From: Citrus sinensis
Lineage: Eukaryota > Streptophyta > Magnoliopsida > Sapindales > Rutaceae
Length of the DNA: 64,000 bases
Assembly (NCBI RefSeq): GCF_022201045.2
Contig: NC_068561.1
Coordinates: 23,566,501 to 23,630,500, forward strand
Direction of reading: 5' to 3'
Shown piece by piece: positions 12,205 through 23,800 of the stretch. Made by a program: the position numbers and the translations under genes. The notes under the pieces were generated by a model that saw nothing but the letters and a program-made list of their open reading frames with translations, had not been told where the DNA came from and searched no databases. How positions within the stretch are numbered: position 1 is the first letter of the stretch; every line of letters starts with the position of its first letter.

Positions 12205-15129
12205 ATGGGTTTCCAGTTTTCCTGGTCAGGACTGCCTTTAATTTCTCTACTGTGTTCCCTATCAGTACTAGTTGTTGACAAGATTCAACCATCTTTAGCC
12301 AGTCCTGAGTTGGCCAAAGTTTGCAGTCTTCCATTCGGCTGTGGGAAGATAAACGCCGGTTATCCCTTCTGGGGAGGTGCCCGCCCTGAACTTTGCGGCC
12401 ACCCTATCTTTGAGCTCAAGTGTGAGAATGAAACGCCTACCATGAAGCTTGCAGATGTAACGTACCGTGTGTTAAATGTCAATACGAAAGAGAAAGTCAT
12501 CAAGCTTGCAAGACAGGAATACTTTGAAGGGTTATGTCCGCAGAGTAACACCATCATCGATACATCACTTTTTGACATCTCAGATGGGTACGAGATGTTT
12601 AACCTAATTTATAGCTGCCCGATGTTTTCACGAAGTTTCACTTGCAATATGAAGGATGTCAACAATTACCTGGATGGCTTCGTACAATTCACAGGCGGTA
12701 TTCAGTTTCGTCCGGATTGTAATACCACTGTTACTGTTGCGTTTTCTAAAGCTTTGTTGGCAGCCAAAAGGGGTAAATGGGTCCTACAAAAAGCCCTGGA
12801 AGAAGGATTTGAGATGAAGTGGAAGCTGTTCGGTTGTGAGGAGAGTTGCAGCAGTTGTGGTTTTGATTTTTTTAATCGTAAAGGAATTTGCTACTGCTCC
12901 GGTGGCCAGCTTAATAGCTCATCCTCTGGATGTTCAGCTCCATCAGCCGCCTCAAATTCAGAAGGTACGCTAGCTTGCTCCTCAGCTTTTAGTTGTTATG
13001 CAAAAATCAGTACCAAACATCAACTAATTCAATTACATTAGCTAGTAGATGTTCGGCAATCGGAAATTAAAAAATCATGCGTTTGATGAAATGCATACAT
13101 CAGAAAATATTAGAACTTGTTTGTATAGAGAATAAGTTAGGCCGTTCTTTTCGATCGGTGTCACTGTTAATACATAGGGAATGGTTTCATAGAATGCACG
13201 CATCAGAAATTAGAAATTTAACTTTATTTTGTATACAGAATAAGTTGGGCCGTCAATTTCGATGTCACTAATCCTCAATATGGTATTCCTCTTGTTAAAG
13301 ATTTTTCAATCCGATGACATTTGTTATACATACGGAATGGATAAGTTTGGCGGGTCTTTGCGAATAATGCAATTTTTTCTTTCTTTTTTGAGCATGAATA
13401 ATGCGAAATTAGGCCAATAATAAACATCTTTATTTATATATAACTCATTTTTAGCTCGATTTAACTTAGAAGGCCATCAGCAGCGGCGATTCCATTCAAT
13501 AACATACATATATATATCTGATCACTAGTTGAATTGTAATTCTTAAATGATATTAGGATCTAGTTCTCTGTTTTTCGAAGGCAATACTTTCTCGTATTGT
13601 AGATGCCTTAAAACGCATAGACATAACTGTTTTGGACATAGCCTCATTGCACATGGACATTGGCACATTTTGGTGGTTGAAATATCTGAACAACATGAAA
13701 TTTACTCCCCCTGCTATGGAATTGTAAGGACGAGATCGTTTGCTTCAAATGGGAGTTAGAAGGTTGCTTATAAGTATTCAATTAGACATTTATTCTCTGT
13801 TATTTATTTATCCGAACTGACATTTTTGGATGTCATGACCACTGCAGGGAATACTGCAGGGAATAAGATAACAATTGGAGTAGGTAAAATTTCTGTATCT
13901 GACAGCTTGTTTTCCGTGTCAGTAGCATTGTCAACTATTGCTTTGTAGGGATTTTTGTAGGACAGTTCTATCAACATTATTCAGTCACAACTGTGAATGC
14001 AGGAATTGCAGTGGCGGGTATAGTAGTTATCCTGGCTATTCTTCTTATAGTTGGTCTTCGACGACTTCGGAATAATAAAACAGAGAATGATCGCAGCGCA
14101 GAGGCAGCTTTTTTTAGGAATTACGTATCTCTTGCTCCAAAGAGATATAATTATTCTGATCTAAAGAGGATTACGAAATCATTCAGCGACAAACTTGGTC
14201 AAGGGGGCTATGGTGGTGTTTACAAAGGAAAGTTACCTGATGGTCGTCTTGTAGCAGTGAAGGTCTTGAAGGAATCCAAAGGTAACGGGGAGGAATTCAT
14301 CAACGAGGTTGCCAGCATTAGCAGAACATCGCATGTTAACATTGTTACCTTTCTGGGATTTTGTTATGAGAAGAAGAAAAGAGCTCTAATTTATGAATTC
14401 ATGCCTAATGGCTCTCTGGATCAGTTTACATATGATCAAGAATCTTCAAATGGAAACCGCACGTTGGAATGGAGAACAGTGTATCAAATTGCAGGTGGTA
14501 TTGCCAGAGGACTAGAGTATTTGCATAGAGGTTGTAACGTAAGGATTGTGCATTTTGACATTAAACCTCACAACATTCTTTTAGATGAAGACTTCTGTCC
14601 GAAAATATCTGATTTTGGGCTGGCTAAACAATCCCAAGACAAAAAGAGTACCATCTCAATGCTGCATGCAAGAGGCACCATAGGGTATATTGCACCAGAA
14701 GTATTCTGCCGAAGTTTTGGAGGAGCTTCTCACAAGTCCGATGTATATAGCTATGGAATGATGATTCTTGAAATGGCTGTAGGAAGAAAGAATGCGGATG
14801 TCAAAGCATCTCGCAGCAGTGATATATATTTTCCAAATTCAATATACAAGCATATTGAACCAGGGAACGATTTTCAACTTGATGGGGTTGTCACCGAAGA
14901 GGAAAAAGAGTTGGTGAAAAAGATGATCTTAGTGAGCTTGTGGTGCATTCAAACCAATCCATCCGACAGACCATCAATGCATGAGGTTTTGGAAATGTTG
15001 GAAAGTAGTACGGAAATTTTGCAAATTCCTCCAAAACCTTCTCTGGCTTTGCCAAAAAAATCAGCCATACAGTCTTCTCGGACATCATCATCAGCAGGGA
15101 TCGAGGAAGTCATGGGTGAAATGTATTAA
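12205..15129 (+). CDS. LRK10L receptor-like kinase A, type 1 ectodomain, intact
   Basis: Cell-surface receptor kinase of the LRK10L/WAK-like group. Exons 12205-12964, 13848-13883 and 14003-15129 give 640 residues. Order: signal peptide (about 1-32), cysteine-rich GUB_WAK domain with CSLPFGCGKINAGYPFWGG and CGHP, a WAK_assoc-type C-terminal cysteine cluster, a 12-residue linker from the small exon, one membrane helix (GIAVAGIVVILAILLIVGL), then the kinase. The kinase has [28 protein letters not shown] and IAPEV, so the catalytic residues are complete, but HFD replaces HRD (non-RD type, normal for this family). A second acceptor 12 nt inside exon 2 would remove four residues in frame. The 0.9-kb first intron holds two imperfect direct repeats (about 13085-13270). 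The ligand is unknown; family members act in defence and stress signalling. Confidence 0.93.
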
Positions 15130-15190
15130 TCAAGCTTGTACGACAGTCTATCCCAGCAATGAGCTAAGCGCAGCTGCTAATTTTAACTAG

Positions 15191-15306
15191 TTAAATTTGT
15201 GTTCGATGATTAATACATGAAGAGAATGCTCGTAAGTTATAAGCCAATTTGATAAATCAAGTTTGTATATAAATTGAGCCTTAAATTTGTGTTCGATGAT
15301 TAATAC
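15191..15306 (+). repeat. 26-bp perfect direct repeat at the A/B junction
   Basis: An identical 26-bp sequence occurs at 15191-15216 and 15281-15306, 90 bp apart, downstream of gene A. The truncated unit B starts at the base after the second copy (15307). This marks the breakpoint of a deletion or template-switch event that removed the 5-prime half of B. Confidence 0.85.
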
Positions 15307-16431
15307 GACTGCCCGCCGGCTCAGAGTGAGATTTCTACAATGCTGCTTCCTTATCAATTTAACTGCAGCTTAAATGAAACAATGGCGAACAATTACTATT
15401 TCACATGGAACTCCAGTATCACTCCTACTACAGCAGCCATTTTACCTTACTTGGAAAGTTGTGGTGAGAGCGTTGTAATTCCAGTATGGCAATCAACAGC
15501 TCGAGCCCTGTTGACAAGTCCGAATTCAATAACTCTCTCTGAAGCTCTTAATTTTGGTTTTGGGTTGAAATGGAATGCTAATAATAGCTTGTGTGATCAA
15601 TGTGAGCGTTCTCAAGGGGTGTGCGGACATGACGACGGCACGATGCAGTTCATTTGTTATTGCCCTGATCGCCCTTATCCCTTCACTTCTCCGCCGAACC
15701 AATCGCCTACAGGTTTGTCCAAATCCGATCTCTATGTTATGTTGTTGCAGAAATTCTAGGATGGTATTGTTTTGGTTTTTTATTTCCTTTTCAACTTTTT
15801 TTTTTTTAATAAAAACTACAGAGGAAACAGGGTGATCTTTGGTTTATCTTACTTCTGTAACTTCTAAAGGAAGTCGGAGGAAAAGTTCACCATTAATTTC
15901 ATGGGACCCCTATGTTGCCCTATCTTTTGGGTTGTCCGCTTATCAATTTTCTCTTTTTCACACTGCACGTTCTTGACTTTGTACAGGTCTCAGAATAATA
16001 GTACAAGTAAATGAGGGGAATTAGATTTCGTCGTTAAATCTCCATACATTTTTAGGTTCCATTTCTAATGTATGTATTTAAAATCCCAGTAGCTCCTAGA
16101 TTATAATATACTATTACATAGATTGTAGCTACTAAAGAAAATATATCAGAAGTTTTAGGGGTTAATGGACAAGTTTGAAATCAAATATTATAGATTACCT
16201 TTCTTGTTTTATTATTATGTTCATTAATAATGTCTCTTAAGTTGTTATATGGGGTTGAGTGTAGACTTCTCCTTTCATTAGTGGGTAGAGAATTTATTTT
16301 CCAGTTGTGTCATTGTCGAATAAATAAATTTCAACACTCAGTTATGTAAATTTGGTATTGCAGGATCGCTCAATCTCAACTTGCCCAAAAAAGTTGCCAT
16401 AGGTAATATGATCTTCAAATAATTATAAATT

Positions 16432-17200
16432 AGTAAATTATATCTGCACCATCTTTATTTCGTCATATATATATCTAATCACTTCAAAATTTAAACATAT
16501 TGTTTACACCACCTTTGTTTTTAAGTTTTTTATTAATAAACCACTTTAACACTATAAAATGATCATTTTACCCCTAAATAAATTAAAAGATCATTTTATT
16601 TAATAAAATTTTAAAAAATAAAAAATTATAATTACAAAAATACCCCAAAATTTAATAAAATAAATAATTATCAAATCCAATATATTAATTTTTTATAATT
16701 ATAATTTCATTTAAAAATTATCAAGTTAATTTTTTGTAATTATAATTTCATTTAATTTGTATAGGGAAGTTTCTCAATATTAATTATTCAAAAATTTACA
16801 ATAATTATAAGGAGTTTTTCTCCTCATATTATTTTTTGTAAACCTCCCTATACTTAATTTAATTACAAAAATTAAATGAAGTTATAATTACAAAAATTAT
16901 AATTATAGGATGTTAATTTTTTAAAATTATAATTTTATTTAAAAATTATCATCTTATATTTTGAGATTTATTCGTTTTATTAAATTTAGAGGTATTCTTA
17001 CAATTATAATTTTTTATTTTTTAAAATCTTATAAAATAAAATAATTTTTTAAGTCATTTAGGGGTAAATTTATTATTTTTATTGTCAAAATGATTGATTG
17101 ATATAAATTTAAAAACAAAAATGGTGCAAAGAATATGTTAAAATTTGAGATAATTAGATGTACATATGACAAAACAAAGGTAATACATAGATAATTTACC
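16432..17200. mobile_element. MULE-type foldback element, copy 1 (intron of B)
   Basis: A 769-bp, extremely AT-rich element whose two halves are imperfect inverted repeats. Left end AGTAAATTAT; complement of right end GGTAAATTAT. It is flanked by the 9-bp target duplication TTATAAATT (16423-16431 and 17201-17209), the size typical of Mutator-like elements. Motifs such as GCACCATCTTTATTT near the ends recur in copy 2 at 34823-35625. No coding capacity. Confidence 0.85.
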
Positions 17201-17480
17201 TTATAAATTTCTCCTAATTTTTCTAATAGGCCCAATATGTTTTTTGAAATTAGCCGAAATAATTTCATGCATCATTTGTAAAAACACATTTCTCATAAGT
17301 CATAACGTCACTTTGAATACAGGGGTTTTGTCAGGTGTTGTTGGGATTGGGGTAATCTCTGTTCTCTTTTATATGCACGGGAAACCCATTTTCTTTTTGA
17401 AGAAACAAACGCAGAATGATCAAGATGTCGACGCAGTAATAAGAAAGTACGGCTCTCTAGCCCGGAAAGGTTACAACTAC

Positions 17481-17717
17481 TCTTTTTTTTTTTTTTTTTT
17501 TTGACCACAAGGTATTTTGGGGAGGGCCCCAACTGTGGGAGGCACCTTTAAACCCGTATCACAACTCAGACTAGAAGTTTCCGCTCGAATTCCGCTCGAA
17601 CCAAGAGGCACAAGTTCTCCCAATAAAGATGACTTCCCTGCAACTCGAACTGGGGAATAAATCCAGTCAAGCCACTTAAGGGGACTTCATTGCCAATGGA
17701 GCCAACACTTTGTTGGT
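17481..17717 (-). mobile_element. tRNA-derived SINE in the kinase exon of B
   Basis: A 237-bp insertion with a perfect 13-bp target duplication AGGTTACAACTAC at 17468-17480 and 17718-17730. On the minus strand it begins near 17717, carries an A-box-like TGGCTCCATTGG and a B-box-like GTTCGAGTTG, and ends in a poly(A) tract (seen as poly-T at 17481-17502). Long duplication, Pol III boxes and A tail together indicate a SINE mobilised by LINE machinery. It splits the juxtamembrane region just before the Gly-rich loop. Confidence 0.88.
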
Positions 17718-18623
17718 AGGTTACAACTACTTTGATGTAAAGAAAATGACCAACTCGTTCAGTGATAAAGTAAGACAAGGAGGATACGGAGTTGTGTACA
17801 GAGGAAAGCTACACGAAGGTCGCGTTGCTGCAGTAAAAGTCCTTAGCGAATCCAAGGGGAATGGAGAAGAGTTCATCAATGAAGTTGCTTGCATCAGTGG
17901 TACTTCCCATGTCAACATAGTCACTCTTCTTGGTTTTTGCTGTGAAGGAAACAAAAGAGTGAGTTTATGCCCAATGGATCTCTTCATAAATTCATATACG
18001 ATAAAGGATCTATGAGCACCAAAAATAACCGCCTGGAATGGACAACACTAAGCGAGATTGTGGTTGGTGTTGCTCGAGGGTTAGAGTGCTTGATCGCGGT
18101 TGCAACACTGGGATTGTGCATTTCGACATAAAGCCTTGCAACATTCTCTTACATGAAGACTTCTGTCCGAAAATTTCTGATTTTGGTCTGGCTAAACTGT
18201 AAAAAGAAAGAAAGTATAATCTCAATGCTGGACGCAAGAGGGACTGTTAGTTATATTGCTCCAGAAGTATTTTGCAGAAATTTTGGAGGAATTTCTCACA
18301 AATCCGATGTCTATGGCCTTGGAATAACGGTTCTTGAATTGGTTGGAGTAAGAAATAATACTGCTAGTGGAGTAACACACACCAGCAGTACTGAAATGTA
18401 CTTTCCAGATTGGATTTAAAAGCTACTTGAACCGGGAGAGGATCTAAAACGTCATGGTCTCGTAACCGAAGAAGAAGAAGTGATCGTGAGAAAGATGATT
18501 ATAGTGTGCTTGTGTTGCATACAGACCAATCCATCAGATAGACCATCAATGAATAAGGCTGTAGAGATGCTGGAAGGTGGCCTTGAAACTTTTCAAGTTC
18601 CTCCAAAGCCGTTCTTGAAATAA

Positions 18624-19073
18624 TCTTTCACAAGATCAATTCGACATTCTTCCATGACAACAACTCCTCCGTCATCGAATTCCATCACAAACTCTCTTAT
18701 TGTCTTTGAAACTTAGAAGTTTGATGTTCTATCATTGGGTTCAATTTGTAAGATTTAATTCCATTGGTAAGAAGTAATTTGTTTAAGATAATCTTGGGTT
18801 CGAGTTTCCATGAATACGTGAATTAATAATTAAAAATAAAATAAAACTGTAAGATCGTTTTTTAATTATTAAAAATAAAAAACAAATAAGATCTTTTAGA
18901 GTGGCACAAAGAATTTTGTATTAGATCCAATTATCATTGGGTTAAAGGAGTTTTGGTTTATAATAAATGTCCATGTTCTATTTAAAAATTTACAAATTAA
19001 AAAAAGAGTCCTCTGAAGTTTCATTGAGCAAGAAATTATTTGTTCATAATTTTAGTCAATTTGAAATAAAGTT
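18624..19073. other. Spacer after pseudogene B
   Basis: AT-rich sequence without recognisable genes, probably the former 3-prime UTR and flank of B. Confidence 0.5.
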
Positions 19074-20546
19074 TTTTAATTAAAAGATTCCAACGCCACC
19101 TATTAGTAAGCAAAATATTCCATCTTATGCCTCTTGAGTTACTTTCCTTTTTATTACTTTCTTTGCGTGCTTGCAATTGGCCAATTGAGATTTTTTTTTT
19201 TAATTGTGTATTTGGTCTTCCAAGGAAAATGCTTAGTGGCTAGAATCGCGAGAGAAGGGCGAGGGAAACGGCAGCTTGTGCTGCCGTTTCTCCCTCCACT
19301 ATCACACGCATTTTTAGACAAAAAAATTAATAAAAAATTTCTGCACTAAGAAAACATAAATAAAGTAAAAAGTTATGGCAACGTGTGGGAATAATAATAT
19401 CTGTGGCGCCATTATACTTAGAAACAAAAAGCTTTCCTTTTCTTCTAAGCTTTTTGACTCGTTTTGGTTACCCAAATCTCTCCCTTCTCTTCAGGGTAAT
19501 TCCCTGCATTTATTCTTCCTCTGTTTACACTCTCCTTATTATTTTTGGTAGATTTGTCATTGTTCTATATTAATGCGTGTAAAATTTCTATTTTTGTGGA
19601 TTTTTTGTTTCTTTTACAATCTTGCTTATTTGCTCATCCGAATGGATGAACAAAATGTTATTGGAGGAGATAACCAACTGGTTCGCTGGGGGGGGAGTTG
19701 TTAGCTTTTGATTGACTCGATGTTTTGAGAATAAAGAACCTCTGTTTCTATTGTATAACATTAAACGGAAAAAGGCGTAAGCTTTTACGAATAAAAATTC
19801 TTACTTTTACAATGTACTTACTTTTTGTGACAATATTTTTCTGCTTTGATTTTGTTTTGGAAGAAAGCCTGAGATAAGTGATGTCAATTAGCACAAGTAG
19901 AAAATGATAATCTAATGTTTTATGTGTCTTTCTTTCATAGTATATGGAAATTATGTATGAGTGCATGAGTGAGAGAGAAATCATGAAATAATAACTTGGG
20001 CGATGACCGTGTCGTCGTCGGCGGTCATGTTATCGGCAGTGGTACTGTTGAGAGAAGGAAGAAAATGGCGAGGACGGACAGGAGTGGGGTGAGAGTGGAT
20101 AAGCTGATATAGTTTTCAATTTTATCAGCATTTTTCTATTATCTTTTATTAATTTTTTTAATTGTTTTTTTCTTTCTTTAGAAGGGCGCATGATAGTGGC
20201 GCCGTTTCTCTTGCTCTTCTTTCACCTTTCTAGCCGCCTGGCACGACTCTTTCTCCAATTGAGATTCAAGAGAATGGCTTAAAGACTTTTTTTAAAAATA
20301 GTTATTTAATACAAGATAAAAATTTTTAATTAAAAGATTCCAACGCCACCTATTAGTAAACAAAAAATTCCATCTTGTGCGTCAAGAGTTGCTTTCCTCT
20401 CTATTACTTTATTTGCGTTCTTGCAATTGGCCAATTGACATTTTTTTCCTTTTTTTTTTTTTTTGGGTGCATCCGCCAATTGAGATTCAAGAGATGGGCT
20501 TTAATTAAATTTTTAAGAAAAAAATCAGTTATTTAATACAAGATAA
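19074..20546. repeat. Tandem duplication split by an inserted element
   Basis: A block of about 115 bp at 19074-19188 recurs at 20324-20438, exactly 1250 bp downstream. A second block (from CCAATTGAGATTCAAG to ACAAGATAAA) occurs at about 20255-20320 and again at about 20476-20546. The order block1 - insert - block2 - block1 - block2 shows a tandem duplication of one ~250-bp unit whose first copy was later split by the element at 19238-20235. Confidence 0.75.
19238..20235. mobile_element. Element of about 1 kb with long terminal inverted repeats
   Basis: Left end GGCTAGAATCGCGAGAGAAG; complement of the right end GGCTAGAAAGGTGAAAGAAG. Similarity continues inward for about 50 bp, through GAAACGGC and CCACTATCA. 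The left arm contains an extra hairpin (stem 19265-19275 with 19280-19290, loop TTGT) that is missing from the right arm. No clear target duplication and no transposase frame were seen. Class is uncertain; the long arms suggest a MULE-like non-autonomous element. Confidence 0.6.
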
Positions 20547-20734
20547 ATTTAACGTGAATGGAAATACATAATGCTAAACTAAAGTCGCTAGGGTATTTGG
20601 GTCATGATGCAAAATGATTACTGGTCAAATTTATAGCCTTTGAAAATTTGACAAGTTCAACTCTGACGCTACTAATACAAACTACCCACCCAAATTGCCA
20701 CCCGCCCACCCGTATTCTTGGGTCAACCATGCCA

Positions 20735-20800
20735 AAATTAAGTCTTTGTATTACTTTCCATGAATTTTCCTCTTGGGAAGTGATGCAACTCTTTCCTACA
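20735..20800 (+). promoter_or_regulatory. Shared 5-prime block (copy at gene C)
   Basis: AAGTCTTTGTATTACTTTCC, then GAATTTTCCTCTTGGGAAGTG, align with the block before gene A although the two genes encode different ectodomain types. It probably marks the common promoter/leader of the array. Confidence 0.5.
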
Positions 20801-20891
20801 TACTTCTATCACAAAGAACGAGAAATTAAAACAATTCGTTTCTTCTAAATTATATATCCAATTACTTGCAAGTGTCTCATGCTCTTTCGAA

Positions 20892-23800
20892 ATGGGACTC
20901 CATCTCCATCTCCATCTTGGTCCAAGCATGTTCGGCTTGTTTTTCTTCGTCATAAATATCATTTTCGTCCATGTTCCACCTCCTGTGTCCGCCAATTATG
21001 AGGAATATAAAAACTGCAGCGGCCCGTTTCGTTGTGCTAACAGAGACGATATTGGTTATCCCTTCTGGGGAGGAAATCGTCCAGAATATTGTGGCTACCC
21101 GGGATTTGAGTTGAATTGCGAGGAAGATGTTCCTGAGATTAACATCTTAAACATTACTTACAAAGTCCTGAAATTCGATGAAGCAAGGCGGATAATCACT
21201 GTTGCTAGAGAAGATTACTGGGACCAATACTGTCCATCAAACTTGGTCGATACTGCTCTAAATTTCTCTCTTTTTAATTATACTCCCGCCACAGGCAACT
21301 TGACTCTCTACTACAGCTGTCCTGCCAACTTAATGAATGATATGTTAGTGAAGCCGTTGCTGGGTCCCTATGAGTTCCGTTGCAACTCAGATGAATCAAA
21401 CGCCGCAGATAACTACTATTACTCCTGGGAATTTAGTAGTATCTTCAATAAAAGCTTAATTGAGGCCATGAAAGCTTACCTCGGAAGGTGTGGGAAGAGC
21501 GTTCTGCTGCCTCTGCAGCAACCAACAGTTGAGTATTTGGTGAAAAATCCGGCTTCGGAAAATCTGGCTAGAGCTCTTCGGGAAGGTTTTGGGCTGCAAT
21601 GGTTTGCAAATAATAGTCTCTGCGACACGTGTGAACAATCAAAAGGAGAGTGTGCGTATTCTGCTAGGACGGGTCAATTCAATTGTTATTGCCCTGATAA
21701 AGCTTATGCCGATTCCTGTCCACCCCAAGAAGGTACGTCCGTTCTCCTGATTGTTCTGTTAGCATCTCAGTAAGGATTCCATCCATTAGGTTCAAGGTTG
21801 GTTAGTTTTCGTAAGAGTGTTGGGCTGTTTTTAAGAGTCCACTTAGGGTCGAGTTGGATGCTCTTTCTCCCCGGAGCGGAGACCCGTAAATTTAGACGAT
21901 CACAGAAACTTGAATCTTGAAACAGTTCTCTTCATCCAACAACAATGACATGATAAGAGTCGACGCTCATAGAGTTGAGTTGCCATCAAATCGAATAGGT
22001 AGTCGTCAATTTAAGCGTCTTGTTGATACTTAAGAGGTATACCTCCAGAAGGAAATAACCAGGTTCTAAGCCATCAGTTCTCGGAAGATTGTTTTCCTAT
22101 TGTCTAGCAGGCTGGAGTAATTCTTTTTGAACAGAGACCCAAAATTTTTCTGAACAGTTACTTTCAACTTGTTTCAGGACTCGGTATAATTTTCCTCAAA
22201 CTGAAACAGTTTTCTATAATTTCCCTCAAACTGAAACAATTTTCTTCCTTCCAACATGCACACAATTAAATTCATTTTTCTGTTTGGACATATAATATTA
22301 GAGGGAGCAAACCTATTGGATCCATTGTTCAAAAGTCTTAGCAACCTAATGTCATGGAAAGACTTTCCTTTGGTGACATTCATACTGTGCATGCAACAGG
22401 TACGAGTCAGGTTTAGTAAAAAAAAAATTCATAAACAAACCAGGTCATGTGGATATATTTCCTGCAATCACACATCCTAAAACATATTCACCACTTCCTT
22501 TCAGTCAATTTGTTAATTGAAATATGGAATATCAAGGGAATCATCAAGATCATTTGCTTTTGTTTATATGCACCATTATTTCTCTTTATTCATAAGTCAT
22601 TATGAGATGCTCACAGTTGATCCTGGTTGCCCATCATCTACATCTTTTTCTGGACACTTCAGTTGCTCCATAGATGGTATCAATTATGAGAATGTCTTCA
22701 TATTAGTATGAGCTAATGCTTCAGGAGCATGTAATGCTAGTGACACTTTTACGGTTCCTAAAAGTGTACTTCCTATAGTATTAGGGAATTGCTTGGTCTT
22801 GGAACAAGTACTCCAGTTGAAATGGGAGGTAAGTGGATGGCATGCGATAAGTGCACTCAAGCTGGTTGAAGGTGTCAAACAATTCGTTACTGCAAAAAGG
22901 AACTCACTAACTAGCAGAGCTGCACAGGTAAGTTACACAACTATTCAAGATGCGATTGGGGCCCAGTCGCTGACGTCACATCCCTGACCACCATTGTTCA
23001 GCAGCTCTTTTGAGGCTCCAAGAGCTTTTGCAATTGCCCGAACCTCTACACTACAGCTTTTTTTTTTCCTCTTTTTTCCGTTTCCTCTTTGATTTAACGA
23101 GTGGCTCGAGCATTTTTGACTGATTGTAATGGTAACTTCATATGTTACCATCATGAGAAAGAGTAAAGATGCCAAAATTTTTCTGCCAAACCACCGGAGA
23201 CAAACATTAAATTTAGTATAAGCAGTCATTTTTTAAAACGTGTATTTGTACAGAGTCCTCGAAAATGTTAGTGAACATAAGTGATTAACAGCTGAATTAC
23301 AAACAACAATATATTTTGTAAAATATGGACGTCCCTACCAGATGAACTATAAAAGGATGCAAGTCTCTAATGCCATTCAAATTAGAGGGTAACGAGCTAT
23401 ATTCATCAAGACCATTTTATGACAGTTTATTGACAATGGAGTTAGAGAAAAGCTGTTGACACTTTGTTTATGCTGCAGGGTCATTCTTTAACAAGAGAAG
23501 GAAGACTTCCTTTGGTAATTTCTACATCTGATAGCTTGTTTTCACATCAGCAGTAGCATTTTCAACAATTCTTTCAAGGGATGATTGTGCAACAGATCTA
23601 TCACTATTATTCAGTTCTATTTTTGAATGCAGGAATTGCAGCTGGGGTGGTGGGGATAATAGTGATTCTGGTTATTCTTCTTTTGGTCGGCCTACGACAT
23701 ATTCGGAAGAAGAAAACAGAGAATGATCAGAATGACTTTGGCTTCGGAAGATTTCGGAAGAAGAATACAGAGAATGAGAATGCGGAAGCAGCTTTCATTA

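Larger units (their letters stand above)
15307..18623 (+). pseudogene. LRK10L unit B (type 2), truncated, SINE-interrupted pseudogene
   Basis: Remnant of a type 2 receptor kinase. The ectodomain exon (15307-15712) begins in the middle of the GUB_WAK domain at a block equivalent to YYSCPA and keeps the C-terminal cysteines (CDQCERSQGVCG, CYCPD). The small exon 16364-16402 and the membrane/kinase exon from 17323 are still recognisable. Lesions: no signal peptide or N-terminal ectodomain; a SINE at 17481-17717 in the kinase exon; a 10-nt deletion near 17962; a 1-nt deletion near 18093 in the catalytic-loop region; a 2-nt loss near 18200 after SDFGLAKL; and an in-frame TAA at about 18418 (Tyr position). 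The 3-prime end reads PSDRPSM and stops at 18623. The open frame 15340-15759 could at most give a truncated ectodomain fragment. Confidence 0.92.

Noticed and set aside
15340..15759. Open frame of 139 residues as a stand-alone secreted ectodomain gene
   Set aside because: It starts in mid-domain without a signal peptide, directly after a rearrangement breakpoint, and is part of pseudogene B.
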